This document shows positions 10,007-19,800 of a stretch of DNA of 64,000 nt, in pieces. Positions within the stretch are counted from its first letter, which is position 1; every line of letters starts with the position of its first letter. The translations under genes and the position numbers were made by a program. The stretch lies in assembly GCA_916700875.1 (NCBI GenBank), contig CAKAKS010000068.1, forward strand, positions 30,436,028 through 30,500,027, written 5' to 3'. This DNA comes from Sebastes aleutianus (taxonomy: Eukaryota; Chordata; Actinopteri; Perciformes; Sebastidae). The notes under the pieces are model-generated. The model made no database searches. It was not told where the DNA came from and saw only the letters and a list, made by a program, of their open reading frames with translations.

Positions 10007-10783
10007 TCAGGCGTTTCTCCTGGAGTTACTGGTGGCGGATGAGCGGCCTGTCTCATGGTCCGGTCTGTATTTGAGCCAGCAGATGAGCCATGTGACGACC
10101 ACCGAGAACATGGCCAGGATGCTGGCTACCGACAAGCAAATGGGTCCTGCAGGCGAGGGAGGAATGCTGTGACTGTGCACAAAGATCAGGCCCATGAACA
10201 GCAACACCAGCATGGACAGAAAGGAGAAGATCACGCACACGCAGCCGGTGGTCAGAGCCACTCTCTTGCAGCTCTGACAGCTGTCGTAGCGCACCGAGTC
10301 CTGGGAGATTGTCGTGGCGGTGGACACGGTGGTGGATGGAGTCGCCTGGGAGACGCTGGATGTGCCCGATGCTTCCTCCCGGCGCAGGGCGACTAAAGCT
10401 GGGTGCAGCGGTGGAGGGTATGGAGGCAGAGCGTCCTGAGGCAGGGGGTCCGAGTCGATGTAGAGAGGGAAATCCTCCGTCACCTTGGTGTTGTTGGGCA
10501 GGTTCTGTATCCGATAATCTGGCACCGGAGTCCGGTGGCGACAGACTGGACAGCTGATGCGCCATGGCCGCTCCTCCCGCAGATGGAGCGTGTTCAGGCA
10601 CTCCTCGCAAAACGTGTGCAGGCACTCCAGGATCTTAGGAGCGCGTCGGTCAAGGTCGAAGTAATTGTAGCAGATTTTGCATTCGTACTCCTCGTAAGGG
10701 AAAGCCGAGGAGGAGGCCTCGCCGCCGGGGGGTTCCGCTCCGTTTGATGCCAAATCTACCTCTGCCATGTCATCTTTCGCCAT
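10007..10783 (-). CDS. RING-type E3 ubiquitin ligase-like protein with two C-terminal membrane segments
   Basis: A complete 258-residue frame in one exon. Residues about 35-82 form a C3HC4 RING: CKICYNYF, then CLHTFCEECL and finally CPVCR, so all zinc ligands are present. A proline- and serine/threonine-rich linker follows. Two hydrophobic spans, about 181-204 (CVCVIFSFLSMLVLLF core) and 213-235 (ICLSVASILAMFSVVVTW core), suggest a hairpin anchor with the RING facing the cytosol. This layout is that of the small RNF152/RNF182/RNF223-type membrane ligases, several of which are also single-exon. I cannot name the orthologue. The start MAKDDMAEVDL is chosen as the first ATG; the second Met (position 6) could also serve. 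The CDS is much richer in CpG than its surroundings, as in a CpG-island gene. It lies between pax3 and sgpp2, transcribed toward pax3. Confidence 0.85.
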   Translation of the reverse strand: MAKDDMAEVDLASNGAEPPGGEASSSAFPYEEYECKICYNYFDLDRRAPKILECLHTFCEECLNTLHLREERPWRISCPVCRHRTPVPDYRIQNLPNNTKVTEDFPLYIDSDPLPQDALPPYPPPLHPALVALRREEASGTSSVSQATPSTTVSTATTISQDSVRYDSCQSCKRVALTTGCVCVIFSFLSMLVLLFMGLIFVHSHSIPPSPAGPICLSVASILAMFSVVVTWLICWLKYRPDHETGRSSATSNSRRNA

Positions 10784-11285
10784 TCACATTCTCCGGGTGA
10801 ACACAAAGGGAGCTGGCGGACAGATGATGCTGATGACGGTGCACGTCTCTCCTCCTCTCCTCCTCCTCTCCTCCCAGCTCATTGAAGCGCCATCATGCCT
10901 GCAGACATTGTTGATGTGTTTTTATTATCCCCACGTCCTTTACGCATAAAAAGCTCAGTCCAAATGATCCCAGTTAAATATTAAAAAGCTCTCATTTGAT
11001 GTAGGGCATGTGTGGGAATAGATGATGTAATGGTGGTGACTCCGATTGCGAGGGCTCATCCATCCAGAGAGCATCCCACAAAGAGAGAGAGAGGGAGGAG
11101 AGAGAGGATGTGTCGCCTGAAAGTCCCGTTAAAGAGAGAGTGTGTTGTTGTTTTTTTCAGTGCAGAGAGCAGCTATGACAGCCATGCTCCATCTCCATCG
11201 CAATTATGCAGAAGATGCCAGGATGCGCTAATTTGGTCAAACTGGTGGGCGTTAATTCTCTGTTTCCTGTAACAAAGAGCAGCTA
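10784..11285 (-). promoter_or_regulatory. 5' flank and probable promoter of the RING-finger gene
   Basis: Sequence upstream of the RING gene start contains a TCC-rich tract (10847-10876) and purine/pyrimidine-biased patches (11083-11110). No intron is needed to reach an ATG, so the transcription start probably lies within the first few hundred bases. No TATA box with good spacing was identified. Confidence 0.4.
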
Positions 11286-11780
11286 AACTCACTCACACAA
11301 TAGGCCTGCTTTGTTTAACGTTACAGAGGATTGAGTGGATGGAACAATGACTGTATTATTCAGTCCATATAAAAATAGAAGAGGTTGATTTGATGAAGAG
11401 GAGTGACTCTAAAGTTCTGCATTTATTTTAATAAATCATCTCAAAGTTTAAATTTAGGCAACAAAACTACAACTTCACTTATTTAGGTTTAGGCAACAAA
11501 ACTACAACTTCACTTCTTTAAGTTTAGGCAACAAAACTACAACTTATTTAGGTTTAAGAAACACAACTACAACTTCTTAAGGTTTCGGCAATAAAACTAC
11601 AAGTCCTTCCAGCTTAAAAAAAAAACTCACTCACACAATAGGCCGGCTTTGTTTTAAGTTACAGGGGGATTGGAGTGGAACAATGACTATATTATATTAT
11701 TCAGTCCATATAAAAATAGAAGAGGTTGATTTGATGAAGAGGAGTGACTCTAAAGTTCTGCATTTATTTTAATAATACAT
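11286..11780 (+). repeat. tandem duplication of about 150 bp flanking a minisatellite block
   Basis: Copy 1 (11286-11437) and copy 2 (11622-11778) both run AACTCACTCACACAATAGGCC, GAACAATGACT, then AGAAGAGGTTGATTTGATGA and TTCTGCATTTATTTTAATAA. Between them (about 11450-11612) are five imperfect units of GGTTTAGGCAACAAAACTAC followed by AACTTC. The same unit makes the larger array at 12184-12795. Confidence 0.85.
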
Positions 11781-11892
11781 GTCAGAGTCATTTGGAGTGC
11801 ATGCATCTCTGCATGATGCTGTAGAAAATCACAAATATTTCATTATGGGTCTATAGGCCCATATAAGGCCCATAGACATTATAGACGTTATA

Positions 11893-12952
11893 GAACAGTG
11901 GTTCTCAATCAGCGGTCCAGGGACCCCCAGTGGTCCTTTAGGGAGTTCCAAGTGGTCCCCAGAAAAATGGGGATATACTGTAGTTTATTTTCAATATTTA
12001 ATTGACTATAGAAGAAGGCATATGAGTGACTATTCTGATCATAGGTTTCACTTTATCCACGGTCGCTATAAGAACCATAGATGTGGGTCATTAGGGGCCT
12101 ACTACGCCTACTACCTTGTAAAAGTTAAACTTAAAAGCAACACGTTCTAACATGTAAAATGTCACATTTTGAACACAAACAAAAAGGCTTCCTTAGGTTT
12201 AGACAACAAAACTACAACTTCTGTAGGTTCAGGCAACAAAACTACAACTTATTTGGGTTTAGGCAACAAAACTACAACTTCTTTATAGGTTTAGGCAATA
12301 AAACTACAACTTCTTTAGGTTTAGGCAACAAAACTACAACTTCTTTATAGGTTTAGGCAATAAAACTACAACTTTTTTAGGTTAAGGAAACAAAACTACA
12401 ACTTCTGTAGGTTTAGGCAACAAAACTACAACTTCTTTGGGTTTAGGCAACAAAACTACAACTTCACTTCTTTAGGTTTAGGCAACAAAACAACAACTTC
12501 TGTAGGTTTAGGCAACAAAACTACAACTTCTTTAGGTTTCGGCAACAAAACTACAACTTCACTTATTTAGGTTTAGGCAACAGAACTACAACTTCACTTC
12601 TTTAGGTTTAGGCAACAAAACTACAACTTCACTTATTTAGGTTTAGGCAACAAAACTACAACTTCTTTGGGTTTAGGCAACAAAACTACAACTTCACTTC
12701 TTTAGGTTTAGGCAACAAAACTACAACTTCTTTAGGTTTAAGCAACACAACTACAACTTCTTAAGGTTGCGGCAATAAAACTAGAAGTACTTTCCAGGTT
12801 CGGCTGGAATTCTGGTCTTATTCATATCTAACAACCAAAATTTATATTTTCAGATGGAGGTTCCTAAATTGAAATCTTATCAAATGGGGGTCTGTGACCT
12901 AATGTGTATAATTTTAGAAGTCCTCGACATGAAAAAAGTTGAGAACCACATG
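11893..12952. mobile_element. hAT-type element carrying an internal minisatellite
   Basis: The left end AACAGTGGTTCTCAATC (about 11893) matches in inverted form the right end GTTGAGAACCACATG (about 12952), the CAGTGGTTCTCAA terminus typical of hAT elements. Candidate flanking octamers TTATAGAA and TTGTAGAC agree at 6 of 8 positions, so the target duplication is decayed or my boundary is off by a base or two. About 600 bases of the interior are minisatellite. No transposase frame was seen. Confidence 0.7.
12184..12795 (+). repeat. minisatellite of about 30-bp units (GGTTTAGGCAACAAAACTAC...)
   Basis: About 18 units of GGTTTAGGCAACAAAACTAC plus AACTTCTTTA, with some units extended by CACTT. The array sits inside the hAT-type element and repeats the array at 11450-11612. 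Related GGTTTAGGCAAC motifs occur inside the inverted-repeat elements at 29227-29731 and 34260-34681. Confidence 0.95.
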
Positions 12953-12959
12953 TTGTAGA

Positions 12960-13640
12960 CTGTCAAAAATCAAAAATACAATTTTATTGCTGCTTTTAGG
13001 TTGCCTAAAAACCTTTAATAATTCTGTAAAAATCACTAAATTATTCGAATAAGCAAATTTACTGTGCCCGTGAACTTTCAAAGTTCCCATTACGTTTTTA
13101 TGGAGCAGGAATGGCACAAACAGGCCATTGAAGGGGCTCAAATTATCTCAAACCCTGGGGTTACTATTCTTCAAACTGACTGGTACTTAGTTGTACCAGT
13201 TTTCTCTGAAGCTCATAGCTACATTCTTAGTGAAGGCTGTATTCATTCTGTTTATATCACTAAGACCAAACTTTCAAGAGTAAACACATAAGTCCTGATT
13301 TGACATTTTTACGATCGGACAGAGGTTACAAGTTGACGTACGGTTATGCAGCTGTGAGACACATGATTGTTGTTATAATGTTAGTATTATATGATAAAAG
13401 TGTTGTTCATTTATCTAAGACTGATATCACCTGCTTTAGTGAAAGGCCTATTGCTGACATGACAATTGAAAAGTGTTCTTTTCAGCCCCACAGTTGGCAA
13501 AAGTGGTTAACGAATGGTTTCATAACAAGATGGAGAGATACAGTAGTTCTGAATTAAGAGGTCGCACACATTGACACAGTCCCCTTTGTAGACACACATT
13601 AAGCCTCACAGACCACAGGAAACTTGACCGTAAGCTGATA
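12960..13640. other. non-coding stretch, no gene seen
   Basis: Short frames at 13064-13291 and 13300-13557 lack recognisable similarity and splice context. No strong repeat signature. Confidence 0.45.
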
Positions 13641-13679
13641 TAACTGTCTGGGAGACTTGGTGAGAGGGGATCATTGATC

Positions 13680-13850
13680 ATATGTGGTAAATAAATTAAT
13701 AAATCCATTTTTATCTGGCACCTTGAGGGAGCCCAGGGAGCAAATTGTGGCTCAGTGTCTCGCTCAAGGACACTTCGACAGGTGGAGCTTGGGATCAAAC
13801 CGCCAACGTTGTGAATAAAGGACAACCCGCTCTACTCCCTGAGCCTCCAC
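13680..13850 (-). mobile_element. tRNA-derived SINE
   Basis: On the minus strand the order is GGCTCAGGGAGTAGAGCGGG (A-box region), GTTGGCGGTTTGATCCC (B-box region), then GAAGTGTCCTTGAGCGAGAC, a standard teleost tRNA-SINE head. A related copy is at 25070-25175. Confidence 0.8.
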
Positions 13851-14033
13851 AGCTGCGACCTTCCCGGACTCCACTTTCACGAAACATGCTCTACATGCTG
13901 CCGTTTTGTGATTTCTTTAGAAATTAGCAAACAATTATCTCTGTTGGTGGGAGACTGATAGCAGCTCTGTAACAAAAGCAACAATGCTGTATTGAGGCGA
14001 AAGTATTCAACATCCAATTTTAAAGCTTCATTA

Positions 14034-14105
14034 CCATGGTGATGGTGATGGTGATGGTGATGGTGATGGTGATGGTGATGGTGATGGTGATGGTGATGGT
14101 GATGA
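14034..14105 (+). repeat. ATGGTG hexanucleotide microsatellite
   Basis: Near-perfect ATGGTG run. On the minus strand it gives a histidine-run reading frame that has no other coding support. Confidence 0.95.
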
Positions 14106-14304
14106 AGCTGCTGATGATGATGGAGAATCATCTTTTAATAATGCTGTCTTATTTTACCTAAAACATATACAGTATGTTGTGCTTTGTGCCCAAAATGTTC
14201 AAAATGATGACAATTTACTGCAAAAGTTGTGCAGAATGACCTGTGCAGATAAAAGTTGCACTCTAAACTCTCTTCTTTGGCTCTATATGGACATATTTCT
14301 ATTT

Positions 14305-15006
14305 GGGCTGTCAATGTTAATGCGATAACAACTCGTTAACGCAAATTCATTTTAACGCCACGAATTTGAACGCATTGAAGCAACTTGAGATTTTTAGCTA
14401 AAGTTAGAGTGAAGATACTGGTATCATATGAAACTAGAAAAACCTAAGGACCCATTCATACTAGCTTGTCACAAAGGAGGTTAAATAACGATCCAAACTT
14501 ACGCTAAATTTGGCGAGGAAAAACTGGCATGGCCATTTTCAAAGGGGTCTCTTGACCTCTGACCTCCAGATATATGAATGAAAATGGGTTCTATGGGTAC
14601 CCACGAGTCTCCCCTTTACAGACATTCCCACTTTATGATAATCACATGCAGTTGGGGGCAAGTCAAGTCAGCACACTGACACACTGACAGCTGTTGTTGT
14701 CTGTTGGGCTGCAGTTTGCCTTGTTATAATTTGAGCATATTTTTTTATGCTAAATGCAGTACCTGTGAGGGTTTCTGGACAATATTTGTCATGTTTTTTG
14801 TTGTTAATTGATTTCCAATAACAAATATATACATACATTTGCATACAGCAGCATATTTCCCCACTCCCATATTGATAAGAGTATTAAATACTTGACAAAT
14901 CTCCCTTTAAGGTACATTTTGAACAGATAAAAATGTGATTAATTTGCGATTAAGTATGGACAATCATGCAATTAATCGTGATTAAATATTTTAGATTGAC
15001 AGTTCT
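14305..15006 (+). mobile_element. TA-flanked MITE (GGGCTGTCAA family), copy 1
   Basis: It begins GGGCTGTCAATGTTAATGCG and ends GATTGACAGTTC, an inverted pair with a diverged right end. The internal order (CTAGCTTGTCA, TCTTGACCTCTGACCTC, TGACACACTGACAGCTGTTG, TTCCAATAACAAATATATAC, GATAAGAGTATTAAATACTT) is the same in all copies in this window. Better copies end in TA/GGGCTGTC...GACAGCCC/TA, which points to the Tc1/mariner type. Confidence 0.8.
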
Positions 15007-15990
15007 AATTTTTATGTCGTACCTCCTGATAAACAATATAATTGAATCACACATCATCCTGTTTTTTTCCACTGAGCTACTTGCTTTAGAGCCCTATTTA
15101 CACCTTGCTTACAGTTCTCAGCTGTAATGCTCTGCCACAATGGATAATAAAGCCTCCTTCTGCTTGCTGTATACTTTGTGATAACAGCTGAACCATCCCA
15201 GTATAAAGGTCGGGCAAATTACCTAAAACGACCTGTTAATTGATTTCCAATAATAAATACATACATACATTTGCATACAGCAGCATATATGCCCACTCCC
15301 ATGTTGATAAGAGTATTGAATACTTGACAAATCTCCCTTTAAGGTACATTTTGAACAGATAAAAATGTGATTAATTTGCGATTAAGTATGGACAATCATG
15401 CAATTAATCGTGATTAAATATTCAGTTCAGACAGTTCTAATTTCTATGTCATACATCATGATAAACAATATAAGATAAGATAAGATAAGATAAGATGAAC
15501 CTTTATTTATCCCCGGAGGGAAATTCAGGTGTCAAAGCAGCAACATCAGCAAACAGAGTGAAACACAGGAGAGGTAAAGGTATACAAAAATTATAAAAAC
15601 AATAATAGAGATATAAAAGATAGAGAGTGAATGAGAGAACATAGTGTGTGCAGTCCGTCAATAAATAAATGTAGTATGTGCAATAAATAAATGTAATATG
15701 TGCATATGTGCAGTCTATAAAGTGGTATAGAGGATGTATAGTGTAAAGTAATTGTAAAGAACGCCAGTGGTTAGAGTCCAAGATGGTTGCAGATAGTATA
15801 TATATATAACTGAATCACACATTATCTTTTTGTCTTCCACTGAGCTACTTACTTTATAGCCCTATTTACACATTGTTTACAGTTCTCAGCTGTAATGCCC
15901 TGCTACAATGGATAATAAAGCTTCCTTCTGCTTGCTGTTTGTGATAACAGCTGAACCATCCCAGTGTAAAGGTCGGACAAACTACCTGAG
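14803..15990 (+). repeat. tandem duplication immediately upstream of sgpp2, second unit split by an insertion
   Basis: Unit 1 (14803-15235) runs GTTAATTGATTTCCAATAAC ... CTGAATC/ATTGAATCACACAT ... GTTCTCAGCTGTAATGC ... GGATAATAAAGC(C/T)TCCTTCTG ... ACGACCTGTT. Unit 2 repeats it as 15236-15475 and resumes at 15805-15990. The gap, 15469-15800, is a GATAA-anchored repeat. The MITE right half is therefore present twice, so the duplication came after MITE insertion and before the GATAA repeat arrived. Confidence 0.85.
15469..15800 (-). mobile_element. GATAA-anchored dispersed repeat inserted in the second duplication unit
   Basis: A (GATAA)n array (15469-15495) is followed by CCTTTATTTATCCCCGGAGG and GAAATTCAGGT, the same layout as 16803-17124. 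It interrupts the duplication described at 14803-15990. Polarity is assigned by taking the microsatellite as the 3' end of the minus strand and is uncertain. Confidence 0.65.
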
Positions 15991-16173
15991 ACGACCTGTT
16001 CAGCCCCCCCTCTGTAGCCACGCCCACCTGCGCTCACCTGCCGCACCTGTCCAGAGCTTTGCTACCTGCCTGTACTGGCAAATATCAACCCTTTCATTAC
16101 ACCTCTCCTGCTCAGTAAATCCACATCCGCCTGCTGCTGCTGTACTTGTGTCTCTTTTCACCTGACATGCTGG
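15991..16173 (+). promoter_or_regulatory. sgpp2: sgpp2 proximal promoter / 5' UTR with CACCTG E-box cluster
   Basis: Pyrimidine-rich sequence directly before the sgpp2 ATG. CACCTG hexamers occur at 16025-16030, 16035-16040, 16044-16049 and 16159-16164; the first three fall within 25 bases. CACCTG is the preferred site of SNAI/ZEB repressors and some bHLH activators. No TATA box was seen. Confidence 0.5.
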
Positions 16174-16374
16174 ATGGAGCTCCTGGCTTACCTGCATGAC
16201 TCGGAGCTCGTGGCCCGGTTCCAGAGACGATGCGGACTCTTCCTGGTCCAAACCGAGCATCACGATGGATCCCCGGTCCACACCGACGAACCACGTGGAC
16301 ATGTGAAGGGAAGAAGGGACCACCAGGATAAGAACTCCAACTACAAATACAAGGAGAATGGATGTGCCATTAGT
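16174..16374 (+). CDS. sgpp2: sgpp2 exon 1 (residues 1-67)
   Basis: The ATG at 16174 opens MELLAYLHDSELVARFQRRCG. The exon ends ATT AGT before GTAAGT. This is the cytosolic N-terminal region. Confidence 0.92.
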
Positions 16375-16804
16375 GTAAGTCTTTTTCTGCAAAAAATGTG
16401 GTCTTCTAAGTGCACTGAATCATAAACAACTTAATGTTAATTGTCTGTGGAGTATGTGAGATTAATTTAAAAGGAATACAAGTGTTGGTTTTATAGCTCT
16501 TGGAATTAGAATCAAATTCTTGAAACCTAGAAAGAGTTACACACACAACAGGTTTACCAGAGTAAATAACATAGTAGGCCCTATTTAAATATCATGCAAA
16601 CGAAACTGTGACTGGCTTTTCTCGTTTGTCTGGGTGTCAGCCACCAGATCTGCAAAATGACAAGCTGTCTGTGTGTGAGTGATGTTTACATTCTTCTGTG
16701 TCTCCCTTTTACAATTTATTTAAGCTTATTAACAAGGTGAAGATGAACACAGTCACTTTCTGACTTACAGTAGATGTTTTGGATCCTTTGATAATGTGCA
16801 GTAA

Positions 16805-16840
<36 letters not shown>

Positions 16841-19800
16841 TAACTTTATTGATCCCGAGGGAAATTCAAGTTTCCAGCATTACAGTTCCATAGTGCAAAA
16901 CATGTTAGTAAAAAGGCAGTAAAAAAGTTATTAGTACAAAGTACCAAAAAATATACCAGATATAAAAATACAAGGAGATGAAGAAAAAAGCTGTGATACA
17001 CGACTATTAAAAAAAGTGAATATAGTGCAGAAGAGACTGTTAAAAGTGAGTATAGTGCATTATTATCTGTCCTGCAGACCGTCCTCCTTTGCAGCTCCTT
17101 TAAGGTGGTGTTCAGCATAGGCATTGTTTTATTTATTTATTAATTTACAAAGAGCAATATGCATTAGTTGTTTAAATGCTTACAAAGCTCTAATAGCTGC
17201 AAAAATAATCCTATATATCAGGAACAAAGAGCAAATCTAAACTGTGCAAGTTTGGTGTAAGCCCCCCTTAGTTACTGTTGCTAAGGGCTAGCTATTTAAC
17301 TAGTTAGTTAGGGGATGGGATTTATTGTTTTAGCCTACTTTTGTCCATCCAATACATTTTGACCTGCTGGCTGGTATAAATTTATTTATTTATTTTACCT
17401 TTATTTAACCACCAGTAAAGACTCATGAGATTAAAAATCTCTTTTTCAAGAGTGTCCTGGCTAAGATAGGCAGCAGCACAGTTACTAGGTTGCAGACAAA
17501 AAACATAACATAACAATTTAAAATGAAGACAAAGAGCAAATTACAGAATCCTAATAATCTAAAGCCAGATGTGCTTCCTTCCAAGTCTTTTAGAAGCACT
17601 TTAAAGACATTCAGTGAGACCAGCTGTTGAAGATTCAGGCAATTTTATAGCTGATTCCAAGTAGAGGGAGCAGCATACACGAATGCCCTTTTTCCCCAGT
17701 TCAGTACGCACTTTGGGGACAGTTAATAGGATTAAGTCCTGGGAGCGAAGACAGTATCTTCCCTTACTTTTTTGAAGGATATAGATCTGTAGGAAAGATG
17801 AGATTTGCCAAAGAAGCAGACCAAGAAGCTGCTTCAAATAATGAAAATGATGAAATATGATGTAAAGAAGCTGTGAAAAAGGTAACAGGTGTGTAGCCAA
17901 CATAGGGTGTGGCTGCAGTGTCGTCTGGTAGATAAAATCTGATCTGATACCACTCCAGGAACATCTTTAGGCACCTGGTCACATCATATTTTGTGTTCAT
18001 CTGTGTTTATTCCCTGCAGGGCTGCAGCAGGCCTAAGTATGAGGTGAGGAACTGGCTGTTACACTTCCTCTTCCTGCTCTCGGCAGGCCTGGGGCACGAA
18101 GTGTTCTACATCACCTGTCTGCCTTGCATACACTGGAACCTGGACCCATTCCTGTGCCGACGCCTCGTCAACATGTGGACCGTAAGTCACAGCTAGAGAG
18201 AACATGTATTGTTTGTGTGTACTTCAGTCTTCTTCAATCCGATGCCCGCTCGTTCCACAATGCCACCTCTCTTCTCTCTGCTCTTCATGTCCCTCTCTTC
18301 ACCTTTCAACCTCCTTTCATCCGTCTCCCCCTTCCAGTGACCTGTCTCTGACACCACCATGTTCATATATCCCCAGGCCAGGGGGCCACTGGGGCCAGCC
18401 TGACCGGGGCCCTTGACATGGCGAGAGGCCACACATGGGGACACATTAGTGGGAAAAGACTGCTAGGATCTGCCCTTTTAGATGGTTATTCTGACAGAAT
18501 CCAGCACATTGCGACAAGAGAGCCTGAAAACATGTCAACTGTGATCCCAGAAGGAGCGTATTTGACACTTCTCGAGACAGCCATACACCCTCGCTGCTGC
18601 TCTGTGTGTGATGGGCAGTGTGTTTTTGTGCCCTTTGTGTCCCCGCCCCGAGCGCTTGGTGGGTGCCCTGTGTCTGAACCCCTTGTTTGGCCCCCCAGGG
18701 GAAGAGACACCATTCTTCTGGCATCCTGGCTTCACCAGGCCCCTGTTTGAACTCCTTTCAAACGCACATAAACACCAACACACACACATGCTCGCGCTCC
18801 CCGCCTCGCCTGCTAAACACACTCATTGCCCTCCCTCTAGTTAGACATTACCAGCTTTACTCTGTGTTCTCCTCCCTCTAGTCTACCAGCAGAGTGTTTT
18901 ATTGGCCTCATCAGCGCTCTGAGCTTTCTCTCTCTGGACCGAACATTTGGTCTGTCAGCCCTCGGGGCGCATCACCCCGCACTCCTAACTTCTAACAGCA
19001 CCCTGCCATTGTGCTGGTGGGAGTTATCTAAGGTTCACGGAGGGCTGTGCACTCTCTCTCTCTCTCTCCTCTCTGTCTCTGTGTCACACGCAAAACTGGC
19101 AACTCACGCCAACATTTGAAGTGCACCCATGCAAATTAAGACTTTTATGCATGAGCAAACACATTATAGGCCCATGACTGAAGAACACACACTCATTATA
19201 CACACGTGTCCCCTACTACTCCCTGTTGGCTTTACTTGCAGGGTGACTTTGGTTGACTTAGAAAACAATAACTGTCATTAACCATATGGTCATGAATTAC
19301 CTTGCCATGTTGTATGGTATTACTGTAGCATAGCGTTATGCAAATCATGCACCTACTGTGCTGTTTGGAATATAAAAAAACTCAAGTTGTACATAGAGGG
19401 CATACGCTATGATGTGGATAACTGAAGAAATGAACTGCATGGCAGATGATGGTCACACTCAATGACAAAAACTCACTTTATCCCCAGAAGACAAAACTTT
19501 TTTAGCTATATGGCCTCGGCCCTGATCAGCCATCAGTGATGAAGGCCGGGAACATCAGAATATGTCCTTCTGTGAATAAAAAGACTTTGTCAGACAGTCT
19601 CGTGAACACGATATCTCAGGAACGCCTTGGGCGAATTTCTACAAATTTGTCACAAACGTCCACTTGGACTCAAGGATGAACTGATTAGATTTGGTTGTCA
19701 AAGGTCACTGTGACCTCACAAAGCTCGTCGTTGGCCATAACTCAACAATTTATCTGCTAATTATGACAATTTGACACAAATGTTTAACAGGATAAAATGA

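Noticed and set aside
10053..10747. Several 80-190 residue frames overlapping the RING gene
   Set aside because: Off-frame shadows in CpG-rich coding DNA; only the 258-residue frame has a domain.
12159..12350. Periodic 63-residue frame
   Set aside because: Direct translation of the 30-bp minisatellite.
12184..12795. CRISPR-like array of about 30-bp units
   Set aside because: Units are head-to-tail without unique spacers, in a eukaryotic hAT element; it is a minisatellite.
13877..14131. Histidine-rich 84-residue frame on minus
   Set aside because: Produced by the ATGGTG microsatellite; no conserved flanks, splice sites or promoter.
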